DNA of 64,000 bases, taken from Natronococcus sp. A-GB7. GTDB taxonomy: Archaea; Halobacteriota; Halobacteria; Halobacteriales; Natrialbaceae. Under the pieces are notes generated by a model, which was not told the DNA's origin, ran no database searches, and worked only from the letters and a program-made list of their open reading frames with translations. Position numbers and translations under genes: made by a program. Numbering within the stretch: position 1 is the first letter of the stretch; each line of letters opens with the position of its first letter. Where the stretch lies: contig NZ_JARUKV010000007.1 in the NCBI RefSeq assembly GCF_029688865.1, forward strand, positions 62,001-126,000, read 5' to 3'. This document shows positions 53,228 through 62,273 of the stretch, piece after piece.

Positions 53228-54862
53228 TCAGTCGTCGTCGCCCGGCTCCGCGGTCGTCGTCGGATCGTCCGATCGCCGCTCCGTCGAGCCGACGATCACC
53301 GTCTCCTCCTGGAGCAACACGCGGCCGTTGGTGCCGCTCAGGTTCTTGATCAGCGACAGCATCGCGAGGAAACAGACGATCGCGAACGGCGCGCCGGTAA
53401 TGACGACGGCCTGCTCGAGCGCGCCGGCGCCACCCTCGCCGCCGAGGATCATCAGGATCGCGGCGGTCAGCCCGAGAACGACGCCCCAGAAGACCCGGTT
53501 GATCGTCGAGGGCGACTCCTTGCCGCCCGTGGTCATCATCGAGACCGCGAGCGTCGAGGAGTCGGCCGACGTAATGAAGAACGTCGTCACGAGCACGAGG
53601 AACGCGACCATGAAGATCGCCCCGAACGGCAGAGCGTCGAACAGGATGAAGCCGGACACCTCCGCGCCGACCTCGCCCGCGATGACTTCGCCGAAGTCAG
53701 CGCCGCCCGTATCCTGCAGGAAGACGGCGGTCCCGCCGACGAACGTGAACCAGGGAATGGTCGCGGCTGAGGTCGCGACGATCCCGGTGAAGGCGACCTC
53801 GCGGATGGTCCGCCCCTTCGAGATGCGGGCGATAAACAGCCCGGCGAAGGGAGACCACGAGAGCGCCCACGCCCAGTAGAAGACGGTCCAGCTCTCGACC
53901 CAGCCGGTGCCGCCGTCGCCGGCACCGGTGTACAGGCTCATCGACACGAAGTTGCTGATCATCCCGCCGATCGCCTGCGAGCCGAGTAACAGCAGGAACA
54001 TCGAGGGCCCGAGGATGAACGTCGCGAGCATGATTACGACGAACAGCCCCATGTTGAAGTTCGAGAGTCGGCGGATCCCCTTGTCGATCCCCAGCACCAT
54101 CGAGATCGTAAACAGGATCGTCATCGTGGTCACGACCAGCAGGATACCGGTGTCGCCGAAGCTCAGTCCCCACTGGTACTCGAGGCCGCTGACGAACTGG
54201 CTGCCGATGAACCCCAGCGAGGTCGCGACGCCGCCGATCGTCGCGAAGACGGCCAGGATGTCGACGACCTTGGCGACGGGACCGTCGAGGTTATCTTTCC
54301 CGATGATCGGCGTCAGCGCAGACGAGGCCCGCAGCGGGACCTTGTCGTAGTTGTACGCGAAGTAGCCGATCGCGATCCCCATGATCGTAAACACCGCGAG
54401 CTGAGGGAGCGCCCAGTGGAACAGCGTCTGCTGGACCGCGAGCGGTATCGCCTCGGCCGTCCCCCCCTCGACGCCGAACAGCGGGTTCGGATCGTCGTAG
54501 TAGAACAGCCCCTCGGTCGGTCCCCAGAACACGACACCCGCGGCGAAGCCGGCCGAGTACAGCATCGCGAAAAACGAGAGGAAGCTGTACTCCGGATCCT
54601 CGTCGCCGAGTTTGAGCTTCCCCCAGGGGCCGACGATCAGGTACAACAGGAAGACGACGACCAGGAACACGATCACCAGCAGCGCCCAGCTCATGTAGCT
54701 GAGCATCTCCCCGTGAACCGTTTCGATTCCGCCGGCGACGAAGCTCCGGTCGACGAAGAACGCGACGATCACTCCGACGGTGAGCAACGCGCCGAACACG
54801 AAGACGACCGGATCGAGTTCGTCGAGGAACCGACCGACCATCCCTTCCTCGCTGTTACTCAC
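53228..54862 (-). CDS. BCCT-family transporter (betaine/carnitine/choline)
   Basis: A 544-residue, 12-helix carrier. The BCCT signature is seen around SWTVFYWAWALSWSPFAGLFIARISKGRTIREV (about 324-356), including the aromatic box (Trp-Ala-Trp) that binds quaternary amines. SAGFAAGVVFWGPTEG is the N-terminal core. It imports compatible solutes or amino-acid betaines with sodium or protons. It is preceded by a 387-base AT-rich region. Gene order next to the aminotransferase suggests shared use of a nitrogenous solute. Confidence 0.9.
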   Translation of the reverse strand: MSNSEEGMVGRFLDELDPVVFVFGALLTVGVIVAFFVDRSFVAGGIETVHGEMLSYMSWALLVIVFLVVVFLLYLIVGPWGKLKLGDEDPEYSFLSFFAMLYSAGFAAGVVFWGPTEGLFYYDDPNPLFGVEGGTAEAIPLAVQQTLFHWALPQLAVFTIMGIAIGYFAYNYDKVPLRASSALTPIIGKDNLDGPVAKVVDILAVFATIGGVATSLGFIGSQFVSGLEYQWGLSFGDTGILLVVTTMTILFTISMVLGIDKGIRRLSNFNMGLFVVIMLATFILGPSMFLLLLGSQAIGGMISNFVSMSLYTGAGDGGTGWVESWTVFYWAWALSWSPFAGLFIARISKGRTIREVAFTGIVATSAATIPWFTFVGGTAVFLQDTGGADFGEVIAGEVGAEVSGFILFDALPFGAIFMVAFLVLVTTFFITSADSSTLAVSMMTTGGKESPSTINRVFWGVVLGLTAAILMILGGEGGAGALEQAVVITGAPFAIVCFLAMLSLIKNLSGTNGRVLLQEETVIVGSTERRSDDPTTTAEPGDDD

Positions 54863-55249
54863 GAGATCTCACCTCCGGCTCTCGAGCCGAGTAGCCGGTT
54901 CGATCCACGTCGATCCTCCCACCCGCTCGCCGTGCGCTGCGATGGCATACCGAACCAATTGCCAGTATCTTGCATAAATATTTCCTTTTCGTACCCACCA
55001 TACACAGATTGCGTTTATTGTACGGATCCCGAACGAAGTCCCTCAACAGTATCTATAATCTAACACTCGTGCAGAGTATATAGATATATCTTCAGGTATT
55101 CACGACATAGCGTTCGGTGATCAAATCTGTCGGTCAGAGCCGTATCTGGCCGAACTAATCGGTGTCCGAATTACAAATCGTCGTACTCACGAACTGTATT
55201 CGATCTCGCCCCGGCGTCTCCGTCCGAGCCGCGATCGATACGGTACCGG
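54863..55249. other. AT-rich 387-base intergenic region
   Basis: No open frame is supported. The stretch is much more AT-rich than its surroundings and has several TATA-like elements, such as GCATAAATATTT (54972-54983) and GTATATAGATATAT (about 55077-55090). It includes a TGTACG half-site (55019-55024). It carries the promoter of the BCCT gene and probably a long leader. Confidence 0.55.
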
Positions 55250-55897
55250 TCAGTTCGTGAGCTCCTCGAGGTTGCGCTCGCGAGCCGTCGCGCTCTCGTC
55301 GGCGCGGTCGGCGAACTCGTCGACGCGGTCCTTGATCTCCTCGCGGGTCGCCTCCGGGGAGAAGGAGTCGGACATCGTCAACAGTCGGACGAACGCTCGC
55401 AGCTCCTCGTCGGTGAGCTCGGCGAACTCCTCGTTCTCGAGCTTCTCGACGACCTCGTCGACGTCGATCTGGCCGACCGGCTCGACGCTGAACTCGACGT
55501 TGACCATCCGGTAGTTCGACCCTGCGAGGCGCTGTTCGGCCTTGCCGACGCCCTCCGAGAGCATGTCCTTGAACGGCGTGTGGTATCCCATCGTGCCGAG
55601 GTGGAGGAAGGCGAGCATGTCCGTGATCCCCTGAGTGTAGGCGTCCCGGTCCTCGTCGTCGGGGTCGAACACCGTCTCCCGGTCTCGCTCTTCGAGGTAC
55701 TCGAAGAGAATGCTGAAATCGAGTACCGCGTTCCGGACCCGGCGACGGATCCGGTTTCGCTTCTGTTTCTTCGAGTGGTCGGTGTAGTCCGTCTTCCGAC
55801 CGAGCAGAAAGTCGCGATCGGACGGCGTGAGGATCCCGCGGGGTCGGTCCGAGTCGGCCGCGGTTCGAAGCGACTGCGGGACGTCATCCTGGCTCAT
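55250..55897 (-). CDS. Haloarchaeal conserved protein, unknown function
   Basis: A 215-residue acidic, soluble protein. LTPSDRDFLLGRKTDYTDHSKKQKRNRIRRRVRNAVLDFSILFEYLEERDRE at the N-terminus has a basic helix, and the C-terminal part is helical and acidic. The text resembles a multi-copy haloarchaeal family of unknown function. No motif indicates catalysis. Start ATG at 55897. Confidence 0.7.
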   Translation of the reverse strand: MSQDDVPQSLRTAADSDRPRGILTPSDRDFLLGRKTDYTDHSKKQKRNRIRRRVRNAVLDFSILFEYLEERDRETVFDPDDEDRDAYTQGITDMLAFLHLGTMGYHTPFKDMLSEGVGKAEQRLAGSNYRMVNVEFSVEPVGQIDVDEVVEKLENEEFAELTDEELRAFVRLLTMSDSFSPEATREEIKDRVDEFADRADESATARERNLEELTN

Positions 55898-55984
55898 ACT
55901 GGCTACTGGTGGAGCGCGCGAATTAACGTTTCTGATCGGGGCAACGTGACGACGATCGGACAGCTTCGGCAGGCCGCGAGCGCG

Positions 55985-57316
55985 TCAGACCGGTCGACGG
56001 GAGAGTTCGGCGATCGTCTCCGAGAGCACTCCCACGCCGATCTCGAGGCTCCGCTCGTCGATGTCGAACGTCGGCGTGTGGTGGTTGGTCGGATGATCGG
56101 TCCCGACGAGCATGTAGGAGGCGAGCCCGCCACCGTCCTGGACGCGGTTCATCAGGTAGGTGACGTCCTCGCTGACGCCGAACTCCGTCGAAGGGATCAC
56201 TCGGTCGACCCCTTCGACCTCCCTGGCGACCGATCCGATCAGCTCGCGCAAGGCAGGGTGGCTGTCGGCCCGCGGGGACTCGCTGATGACCCGCGGCGTG
56301 ACGTCGCAGTCGTGCATCTCCGCGGCCGCGTACAGTACCCGCTCGAGTTCGGTCCGCATGTACTCCATCAGTCCCGTCGTCTCGCCGCGGACCTCCGCGT
56401 CGATCGTGATCTCCTCGGCGATGACGTTGCTCGCGGTTCCCCCCTCGATCCGACCGACGTTGACGCGGGTCTGGCCGTCGCTATGGCGCGGGATCGCGTA
56501 GGCGTTCTGGATCGCGGTCGCCGCGGCCTGCATCGCGTTGCCGCCCTCGTTGGGCGCCTTCCCCGCGTGGGCGCTCGCCCCCTCGAACGTCGCCGTCAGG
56601 TGGGCCATCGCCAGCGGCTTCTCGACGCCGGCGACGATCTCGCCCGTCGGGTGGTCGAGCCCGACGTGGAGCGCCAGCAGGTAGTCGACGTCCTCGAGGT
56701 AGCCGCCCTCGGCCATCGCCTTCCCGCCGCCCGAAATCTCCTCGGCGGGCTGGAAGAAGACCTTCAGCGTCCCCTCGAACCCGCCGTCGGAACGGGGTTC
56801 CGACGAGGATCGCGACCCATCGAGTCGATCACCGCTCCCCGCGATCGCCTCGATCGTTCCCAGCGCCATCGCGATGTGGGCGTCGTGACCGCAGGCGTGC
56901 ATGTACCCCTCGTGTTCCGAGCGAAACCCCTCCGCGGCGGGCCGGTGTTCGGCCAGATCGGACTCGGTCATCGAGATCCCGTCCATGTCGACCCGGAGCC
57001 CGATCGTCGGGCCCGACCCCTGCTCGAGGACGCCGACAACGCCGGTGTGGCCGTCCGCCGTCCGCTCGAGGAGGTCCTCTCGAACCCCCGCCTCGCGGGC
57101 GCGCTCCAGCCAGGGCTCGAGTTCGCTGGAGTCGGGGACCGCCATGCGCTGGTCGGTCGAGAGCGCCTCGCGACCGACGGCGATCTCGTCGACGCCGATC
57201 CGCTCGAGCTCCTCGACGATTCGGGCCGTCGTCCGAAACTCGCGCCACCCCGGCTCCGGACATCGGTGGAACTCCCGTCTGAGCTCCGACAGCCTGCTTC
57301 GAACGTCGTGCACCAT
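55985..57316 (-). CDS. M20-family amidohydrolase (AbgB-like)
   Basis: A 443-residue zinc peptidase/amidase. HACGHDAHIAMALG holds metal ligands, then FQPAEEISGGGKAM (Glu-Glu) and the dimerisation domain with GASAHAGKAPNEGGNAM, then TSEFGVSEDVTYLM. It most resembles aminobenzoyl-glutamate or N-acyl-amino-acid hydrolases. It may release an amino acid from an acyl or peptidic substrate. Start ATG at 57316 is preferred over 57358. Confidence 0.85.
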   Translation of the reverse strand: MVHDVRSRLSELRREFHRCPEPGWREFRTTARIVEELERIGVDEIAVGREALSTDQRMAVPDSSELEPWLERAREAGVREDLLERTADGHTGVVGVLEQGSGPTIGLRVDMDGISMTESDLAEHRPAAEGFRSEHEGYMHACGHDAHIAMALGTIEAIAGSGDRLDGSRSSSEPRSDGGFEGTLKVFFQPAEEISGGGKAMAEGGYLEDVDYLLALHVGLDHPTGEIVAGVEKPLAMAHLTATFEGASAHAGKAPNEGGNAMQAAATAIQNAYAIPRHSDGQTRVNVGRIEGGTASNVIAEEITIDAEVRGETTGLMEYMRTELERVLYAAAEMHDCDVTPRVISESPRADSHPALRELIGSVAREVEGVDRVIPSTEFGVSEDVTYLMNRVQDGGGLASYMLVGTDHPTNHHTPTFDIDERSLEIGVGVLSETIAELSRRPV

Positions 57317-57412
57317 CTTTCGTGGCGGTAAGAAGCCGGTACACTTAACGATAGTCAATACCGGGATTCGGTTCGAATCTACTCGGCTCGAAAACGGAGA
57401 CCGTACCCGATC

Positions 57413-57808
57413 CTACTGCGAGCCGAGGTAGGCGGTCGCGTCCATCTCGACCCGGACGTCCTCGGGCAACCTCGAGACCTCGACGCAGACCCTGGCGGGC
57501 GGTTCCTCACCGAATTTCTCGCCGTAGGCCTCGTTGACCCGCTCGTAGTCCTCGAGATCGGTGAGGTAGACGGTGACCTTCACGACGTCCGCGAGACCGT
57601 CGCCGCCGGCCTCGCTGACGACCGCGGCGATGTTCTCGAGCACGCGGTCCGTCTGGGCTTCGATGTCGCCGTCGACGGCCTCCCCGGTGTCGGGGTCGAC
57701 GGGACCGTAGCCCGAGACGTGGAGGGTGTCCCCGGCGCGGACGCCCTGGGAGTAGGGGTTGTCGTTGCTCGGTGCACCGTCGGTGCTGATGGGTTCGGTG
57801 TCGGACAT
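57413..57808 (-). CDS. RidA-family protein
   Basis: A 131-residue Rid/YjgF protein. The trimeric enamine/imine deaminase fold is indicated by NPYSQGVRAGDTLHVSGYGPVDPDTGEA and a final RVCVEVSRLPEDVRVEMDATAYLGS. The Arg in RVCVEVSRLP is the conserved substrate-binding residue. It hydrolyses reactive 2-aminoacrylate-type imines made by PLP enzymes. It is 11 bases downstream of the aminotransferase at 57820, so it likely protects that pathway. Confidence 0.9.
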   Translation of the reverse strand: MSDTEPISTDGAPSNDNPYSQGVRAGDTLHVSGYGPVDPDTGEAVDGDIEAQTDRVLENIAAVVSEAGGDGLADVVKVTVYLTDLEDYERVNEAYGEKFGEEPPARVCVEVSRLPEDVRVEMDATAYLGSQ

Positions 57809-57819
57809 CGTTCGAGTCC

Positions 57820-59202
57820 TCAGGCCGTCTGTTTGGTCTCGGCCGTCGCGTGCTCGATCGCGTCGGCGACGACGTCCATCGCCGTCTCCGCGAGCTCCTC
57901 GGTGAGCACGAGCGGCGGCAGCAGCCGGAGGACGTTGCCGTGCCGACCGGCCGTCCAGACGAGGACGCCGTGTTCGAAGCAGTACTGCTGGATCTCGTCG
58001 ACGAGGTCGTCGGCCGGCGCGCCGTCGCCGTCGACGAACTCGGCGCCGATGAACAGCCCCTGCCCGCGGACGTCGCCGAGGTGATCGTTCCCGGCGGCGA
58101 CTTCGCGGAGCCGATCGCGGATGTGCTCGCCCAGCTCACGGGCGTGAGCCAGCAGGTCGTGGTCCTGAATGTACTCGATGGCACGGCTGCCGGCCCGCAT
58201 CGCGACGACGTGGCCCCGGTAGGTGCCGGCGTGGTCGCCCGAGCCCCACGTGTCGAGATCCTCGTGGTACATCGTCGCCGACAGCGGGAAGCCCACGCCG
58301 CCCAGTGCCTTCGCCGAGGTCATCACGTCGGGCGTGACGTCGGCCCAGTCGTTGGCCCACCACTCGCCGGTGCGGCCGAACCCGCTCTGGATCTCGTCGA
58401 ACATGAGCGTGACGTCGTTGTCGTCGGCGAGGTCGCGCAGCCCCTGCAGGAACCCCTCCGGGGGCGTGACGACGCCGCCCTCGCCCTGGATCGGCTCGAC
58501 GAAGATGCCCGCAGGGTTCGCGAGTCCGCCGTAGGGATCCTCGAGGATCGCCTGAACCTCCTCGAGTGCGTGATCGACGGCCTCCTGTGGTGCCTTCCCC
58601 TGCTCGAACGGGTTGGGGTAGGGGGCGTGGACGACGTCGGACAGCAGCGGCGAGTAGTGTTCCTTGAACCCCTTGTTGCCGGTGAGGCTCATCGCGCCGG
58701 GCGTCGCGCCGTGGTAGGCCCCGCGGAACGCGATCAGGCCGTCACCGCCGGTGTTGTACTTTGCGAGCTTGATCGAGGCTTCGACGGCGTCGCTCCCGGT
58801 CGGACCGCCGAAGACGACCTTCTGGTTGCCCTGCAGTCCCGAGGGGGCGATCTCGTCGAGCTTCTCGATCAGCTCGAGCCGGGCCTCGGTCGGGAAGTCG
58901 ACCGTGTGGACCAGCTTGTCGGCCTGCTCGTGGACGGCCTCGAGCACGTACGGGTTCGCGTGGCCGACGTTGAGCACGCCGATGCCCGCGAACATGTCGA
59001 TGTAGGTGTTGCCGTCGACGTCGCGAACGGTCGCGCCCGAGCCCTCCTCGAACGCGACCGGGATGTCCTCGGGGTAGGCGACCGCGCTGCTGTCGATCTC
59101 GCGTTGCTTCTCGAGTAGTTCCCGCGAGCGCTGGCCGGGGACGCTGTCGACGTTCGGTGCTTCGTCGTAGTGGAGTTCGTCGATCGGTGGACTGCTCGTC
59201 AT
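57820..59202 (-). CDS. Class-III aminotransferase (diaminobutyrate/GABA type)
   Basis: A 460-residue class-III PLP aminotransferase. [25 protein letters not shown] (129-153), [14 protein letters not shown] (269-282) and the Schiff-base lysine 298 in SAKALGG are present. The [11 protein letters not shown] pattern is shared with diaminobutyrate aminotransferases (EctB-like) and GABA transaminases; the two cannot be separated here. There is no ectA or ectC nearby. Start ATG at 59202, 23-33 bases after a TATA box; it heads an operon with RidA. Confidence 0.85.
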   Translation of the reverse strand: MTSSPPIDELHYDEAPNVDSVPGQRSRELLEKQREIDSSAVAYPEDIPVAFEEGSGATVRDVDGNTYIDMFAGIGVLNVGHANPYVLEAVHEQADKLVHTVDFPTEARLELIEKLDEIAPSGLQGNQKVVFGGPTGSDAVEASIKLAKYNTGGDGLIAFRGAYHGATPGAMSLTGNKGFKEHYSPLLSDVVHAPYPNPFEQGKAPQEAVDHALEEVQAILEDPYGGLANPAGIFVEPIQGEGGVVTPPEGFLQGLRDLADDNDVTLMFDEIQSGFGRTGEWWANDWADVTPDVMTSAKALGGVGFPLSATMYHEDLDTWGSGDHAGTYRGHVVAMRAGSRAIEYIQDHDLLAHARELGEHIRDRLREVAAGNDHLGDVRGQGLFIGAEFVDGDGAPADDLVDEIQQYCFEHGVLVWTAGRHGNVLRLLPPLVLTEELAETAMDVVADAIEHATAETKQTA

Positions 59203-59224
59203 ACGTAGGGCCAGGAGGAACAGT

Positions 59225-59235
59225 GATAAATAATT
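59225..59235 (-). promoter_or_regulatory. TATA box of the aminotransferase-RidA operon
   Basis: On the minus strand AATTATTTATC, 23-33 bases before the ATG at 59202. Slightly upstream (59256-59265) is GACGTACACA, identical to 10 bases of the aminotransferase operator at 53112. Confidence 0.5.
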
Positions 59236-59421
59236 TGTCCACAGTAACTATAGAGGACGTACACAGAAATCGGTTCGATAACCGTCGGTCGGGCTGCGCG
59301 AACGCTCACCTCGGTAGTCACTCACTACCGATGAGAAGCGGCGACATAAGCGGGCCGAAAGACGCCGGCGAACCGCTGTGGGAACGGGGCGACGAGAACG
59401 GCACCCCACCGACTCGAGGGG

Positions 59422-59967
59422 CTACCAGGGCTCGTCCTTCAGTCCGAGCTGGTAGGCGATCATGTTCGTCGTCACGTGCAGGATCGGGGTGAGCACGACG
59501 ACGACGGCGATCACGCCCCACGTGAACACCTCAAAGAACCACTCGGTCGCGAGCAGCGCCGTCAGGGGAAGCGAGACGACGACGAAGTCGAGCTGGTCCA
59601 GTCCGGGGAACATCGCGCCGCGCTGGCGTCCGGTTCGGCGCTTGAGGAACGAAGCCGTAATGTCGCCGAGCATCGCCCCCGCCGCGAGGCCGACCGCCGC
59701 AAGCGGCGTAAACGCCGGGACGTCGAACCCGGTCGCCGCGCTCACGTCGTCGGCGACGAGGGTCAGCGCGCCCGCGAGGAGCACTCCCGCGAGGATCCCC
59801 GCGGCGGTTCCCCGCCAGGTCTTCCCGTCGCCGAGCACGCGCTTGTCGTCCCACGTCCGTCCGCCGTCGATCGGCCGACCGCCCCCGGCCAGCACCGCGG
59901 CGTTGTTGGGAACGTAGGCGGGCAACATCGCCCAGAAGGCGACGACGATCGTCTCGAGTACTGCCAT
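59422..59967 (-). CDS. carS: CDP-archaeol synthase
   Basis: A 181-residue membrane enzyme, CarS, which makes CDP-archaeol from CTP and digeranylgeranylglyceryl phosphate in archaeal lipid synthesis. It has VPNNAAVLAGGGRPIDGGRTWDDKRVLGDGKTWRG (about 17-51), ending GAMLGDITASFLKRRTGRQRGAMFPGLDQLDFVV. The ATG at 59967 (MAVLETIVVAFWAM) is used; the longer frame upstream is antisense to the next gene's leader. Confidence 0.9.
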   Translation of the reverse strand: MAVLETIVVAFWAMLPAYVPNNAAVLAGGGRPIDGGRTWDDKRVLGDGKTWRGTAAGILAGVLLAGALTLVADDVSAATGFDVPAFTPLAAVGLAAGAMLGDITASFLKRRTGRQRGAMFPGLDQLDFVVVSLPLTALLATEWFFEVFTWGVIAVVVVLTPILHVTTNMIAYQLGLKDEPW

Positions 59968-60046
59968 GTTCGGCGGGACGAACCCGCAGGTCTTAATCGG
60001 GGGTGGTTCGTCCTCGACCCGTCGCACCGCCGATAACATCAGCTCC

Positions 60047-60052
60047 ATATAA
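60047..60052 (+). promoter_or_regulatory. TATA box of the proline dehydrogenase gene
   Basis: ATATAA, 22-27 bases before the ATG at 60074; leaderless initiation expected. Confidence 0.55.
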
Positions 60053-60073
60053 GCTCGGCGACGTAACTACCGT

Positions 60074-60910
60074 ATGATGCTGCCAGTTGCGAATCGGTTC
60101 GTCGCCGGAGAGGGACCAGCCGAGGCCCTCGAGCACGTTCGTCAGCTGAACGAACGGAACGTGAAGGCGATCGTGAACCTGCTGGGGGAGCACTACGACG
60201 ACCGCGAGGCCGCCGACGCCGACGCCCGGGAGTACCGGGAGCTCGTCGAGGACATCGCGCGGTCCGATCTCGAGGCGACGGTGTCGGTCAAACCCTCCCA
60301 GATCGGGCTCGATCTGGGCGAGGACGTCTTCCGGGAGAACCTCGAGGGGATCGTCGAGACCGCGGCCGAGCGTGGCGTGTTCGTCTGGATCGACATGGAA
60401 GATCACACGACGACGGACGCGACCCTCGACGCCTACGAGGAGCTGGCTCGAGAGTACGGGGGAGGAGTGGGCGTCTGCGTCCAGGCGAACCTCAAGCGGA
60501 CCCGGAGTGACGTCGAACGGCTCGCGGACGTCCCCGGAAAGGTTCGGTTCGTCAAGGGTGCCTACGACGAGCCGGTCGAGATCGCCTACAAGGGCAAAGA
60601 CGCCGTCAACCGGGAGTACGAGGCCCTGCTCGAGTACGCCTTCGAACAGTTCGAGGACGGGATCGCGATCGGCAGCCACGACCCGGCGATGATCGACCGC
60701 GCGATCGAACTTCACGAACAGCACGGTACCGACTTCGAGATCCAGATGCTGATGGGCGTGCGCAACGACGCCCAGTTCGAGCTCGCCGAGGAATACGAGG
60801 TCTACCAGTACGTCCCCTACGGCGATCGCTGGATGTCGTACTTCTACCGCCGCGCGATGGAACGCAAGGAGAACCTCTGGTTCGCGGTTCGAGCCGTCCT
60901 CGGCCGCTAA
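60074..60910 (+). CDS. Proline dehydrogenase (PutA-like PRODH domain)
   Basis: A 278-residue FAD-linked TIM-barrel enzyme that oxidises proline to pyrroline-5-carboxylate. Motifs include WIDMEDHTTTDATLDAYEEL, KGAYDEPVEIAYKGKDAVN and the terminal VPYGDRWMSYFYRRAMERKEN, where Tyr and two Arg bind proline. It is a monofunctional, short form. Start ATG at 60074; a second ATG follows directly. Confidence 0.9.
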   Translation: MMLPVANRFVAGEGPAEALEHVRQLNERNVKAIVNLLGEHYDDREAADADAREYRELVEDIARSDLEATVSVKPSQIGLDLGEDVFRENLEGIVETAAERGVFVWIDMEDHTTTDATLDAYEELAREYGGGVGVCVQANLKRTRSDVERLADVPGKVRFVKGAYDEPVEIAYKGKDAVNREYEALLEYAFEQFEDGIAIGSHDPAMIDRAIELHEQHGTDFEIQMLMGVRNDAQFELAEEYEVYQYVPYGDRWMSYFYRRAMERKENLWFAVRAVLGR

Positions 60911-60949
60911 AGGAAAGGGCTCATTAGCCCCTAGTGTGAGGTGGCGTAC

Positions 60950-61672
60950 ATGGCTTCGTGGAAGCGGGATTTCGCAAGCGGGCTGATCGTCCTCGGCCCG
61001 ATTCTCGTGACCCTCTACGTTATCTACTGGCTCTACGGCCTCATCGCGGGGCTGACTCCGGGGCTCATCCTCGACGAGGCCGCGCTCCGACCGCTGATCC
61101 CCGGGGACGGCGGTCAGGCCCAGCAGACCCGCGAGGAAGTCGCCCAGTTCCTCCGGGTGATCGTCGCCCTGACCGTCCTCGTGATCCTGACGTTCTCGGT
61201 CGGCTACCTCATGCGGACGACTGTCGGCGGGCTGGTCGAGCGACTGGTCGACAACGTCGCCAACCGGGTCCCCGTGATCCGGGTCGTCTACAACGCCTCG
61301 AAGATGGCCGCCGAGACCGCCTTCGGCGAGCAGGACTCCCTGCAGAAACCCGTCAAACTCGAGACCTGGGAAGGGCTTCGGATGACCGCGTTCAAAACCG
61401 GCAAGGTGACCGAGGACGGCCGAGAGGTGCTGTTCCTGCCGACGTCGCCGAACATCACCACCGGGTTCGTCATCGAGGTCGAGTCGAGTCGGATCACCGA
61501 ACTCGACGAGGACGTCGAGGACGCCCTGACCCGCGTGCTGAGCGCCGGCTTCGGCGACTCGAAGCGCAACCGAGACATGGGCGCCGGCGTCTCGATCGAC
61601 GTCGTCGACGAGGCGACGACCGACGGCGGCGAGAGCGAACCCGACTCCGATCGGAGACGGCTCGAGGACTGA
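60950..61672 (+). CDS. DUF502-family membrane protein
   Basis: A 240-residue protein. Two N-terminal helices (FASGLIVLGPILVTLYVIYWLYGLI and IVALTVLVILTFSVGYLMRTTV) lead to a soluble beta domain, VKLETWEGLRMTAFKTG and VLFLPTSPNITTGFVIEVE, characteristic of DUF502. Plant and bacterial members are LCV-like; their activity is not established. The ATG at 60950 is used rather than the upstream GTG at 60941. Confidence 0.85.
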   Translation: MASWKRDFASGLIVLGPILVTLYVIYWLYGLIAGLTPGLILDEAALRPLIPGDGGQAQQTREEVAQFLRVIVALTVLVILTFSVGYLMRTTVGGLVERLVDNVANRVPVIRVVYNASKMAAETAFGEQDSLQKPVKLETWEGLRMTAFKTGKVTEDGREVLFLPTSPNITTGFVIEVESSRITELDEDVEDALTRVLSAGFGDSKRNRDMGAGVSIDVVDEATTDGGESEPDSDRRRLED

Positions 61673-61763
61673 CTCCGAGCGGTAGCCGAGATCCCCCGGC
61701 GCTCGCCGCACTTTCGACGGGGGAACCAGAACCTTTTGCATCGACGGTCCGCTCCGATCGACC

Positions 61764-62204
61764 ATGCAACGACGTGCAGTTCTCGCCGGCGTCTCGAGTC
61801 TCGCCGTGCTCGCCGGCTGTCTCTCCGACGACGACGAGATCGACGACCGGGGCGAGATCGAGATCCTGATCGACGACGAACCGGTGAACCTCTCCGAGGA
61901 TCGGTACCAGGCCGAACACGCGTCGAACCATTCGATCGACTTCCACCTCCACGAGGGCAGCGACCAGTGGTACATGGAGGGCGAGGAGCGGGTCACGTTC
62001 GCCGAAGGGATCGATCTCCTGCCGTACTTCTCGTTCGAAACGGACGACGGTAACCACGTCCTCGAGCACGACGGCGACACCTACGACGAGGCCGACGCCG
62101 ACACCGAGATGACGTTCCTGATCGACGGCGAGTCCGTCGACCCGACGGAACACACGCTCGAGGACGGCGACGAGATGGTCCTCGAGGTGTCGACCAGCGG
62201 ATGA
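61764..62204 (+). CDS. Small acidic lipoprotein
   Basis: A 146-residue exported lipoprotein. The leader MQRRAVLAGVSSLAVLAGC has a twin-arginine pair and a lipobox. The mature part is a short Asp/Glu-rich beta protein (IEILIDDEPVNLSEDRYQ, EMTFLIDGESVDP) without recognised domain. It follows the DUF502 gene by about 90 bases. Confidence 0.8.
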   Translation: MQRRAVLAGVSSLAVLAGCLSDDDEIDDRGEIEILIDDEPVNLSEDRYQAEHASNHSIDFHLHEGSDQWYMEGEERVTFAEGIDLLPYFSFETDDGNHVLEHDGDTYDEADADTEMTFLIDGESVDPTEHTLEDGDEMVLEVSTSG

Positions 62205-62273
62205 GAGCCGAGCCGACGGTCGAGCCAAGAGGCGTCCGCCCGGGTTGATAACGGCTCGAGTTCGAGTACGGGT

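Noticed and set aside
57820-59202. Ectoine biosynthesis (EctB) cluster
   Set aside because: The aminotransferase resembles EctB, but no ectA or ectC lies within the window, so ectoine synthesis cannot be claimed.
59993-62080. A 695-codon minus-strand frame
   Set aside because: It is antisense to proline dehydrogenase and DUF502, both with clear motifs on the plus strand.
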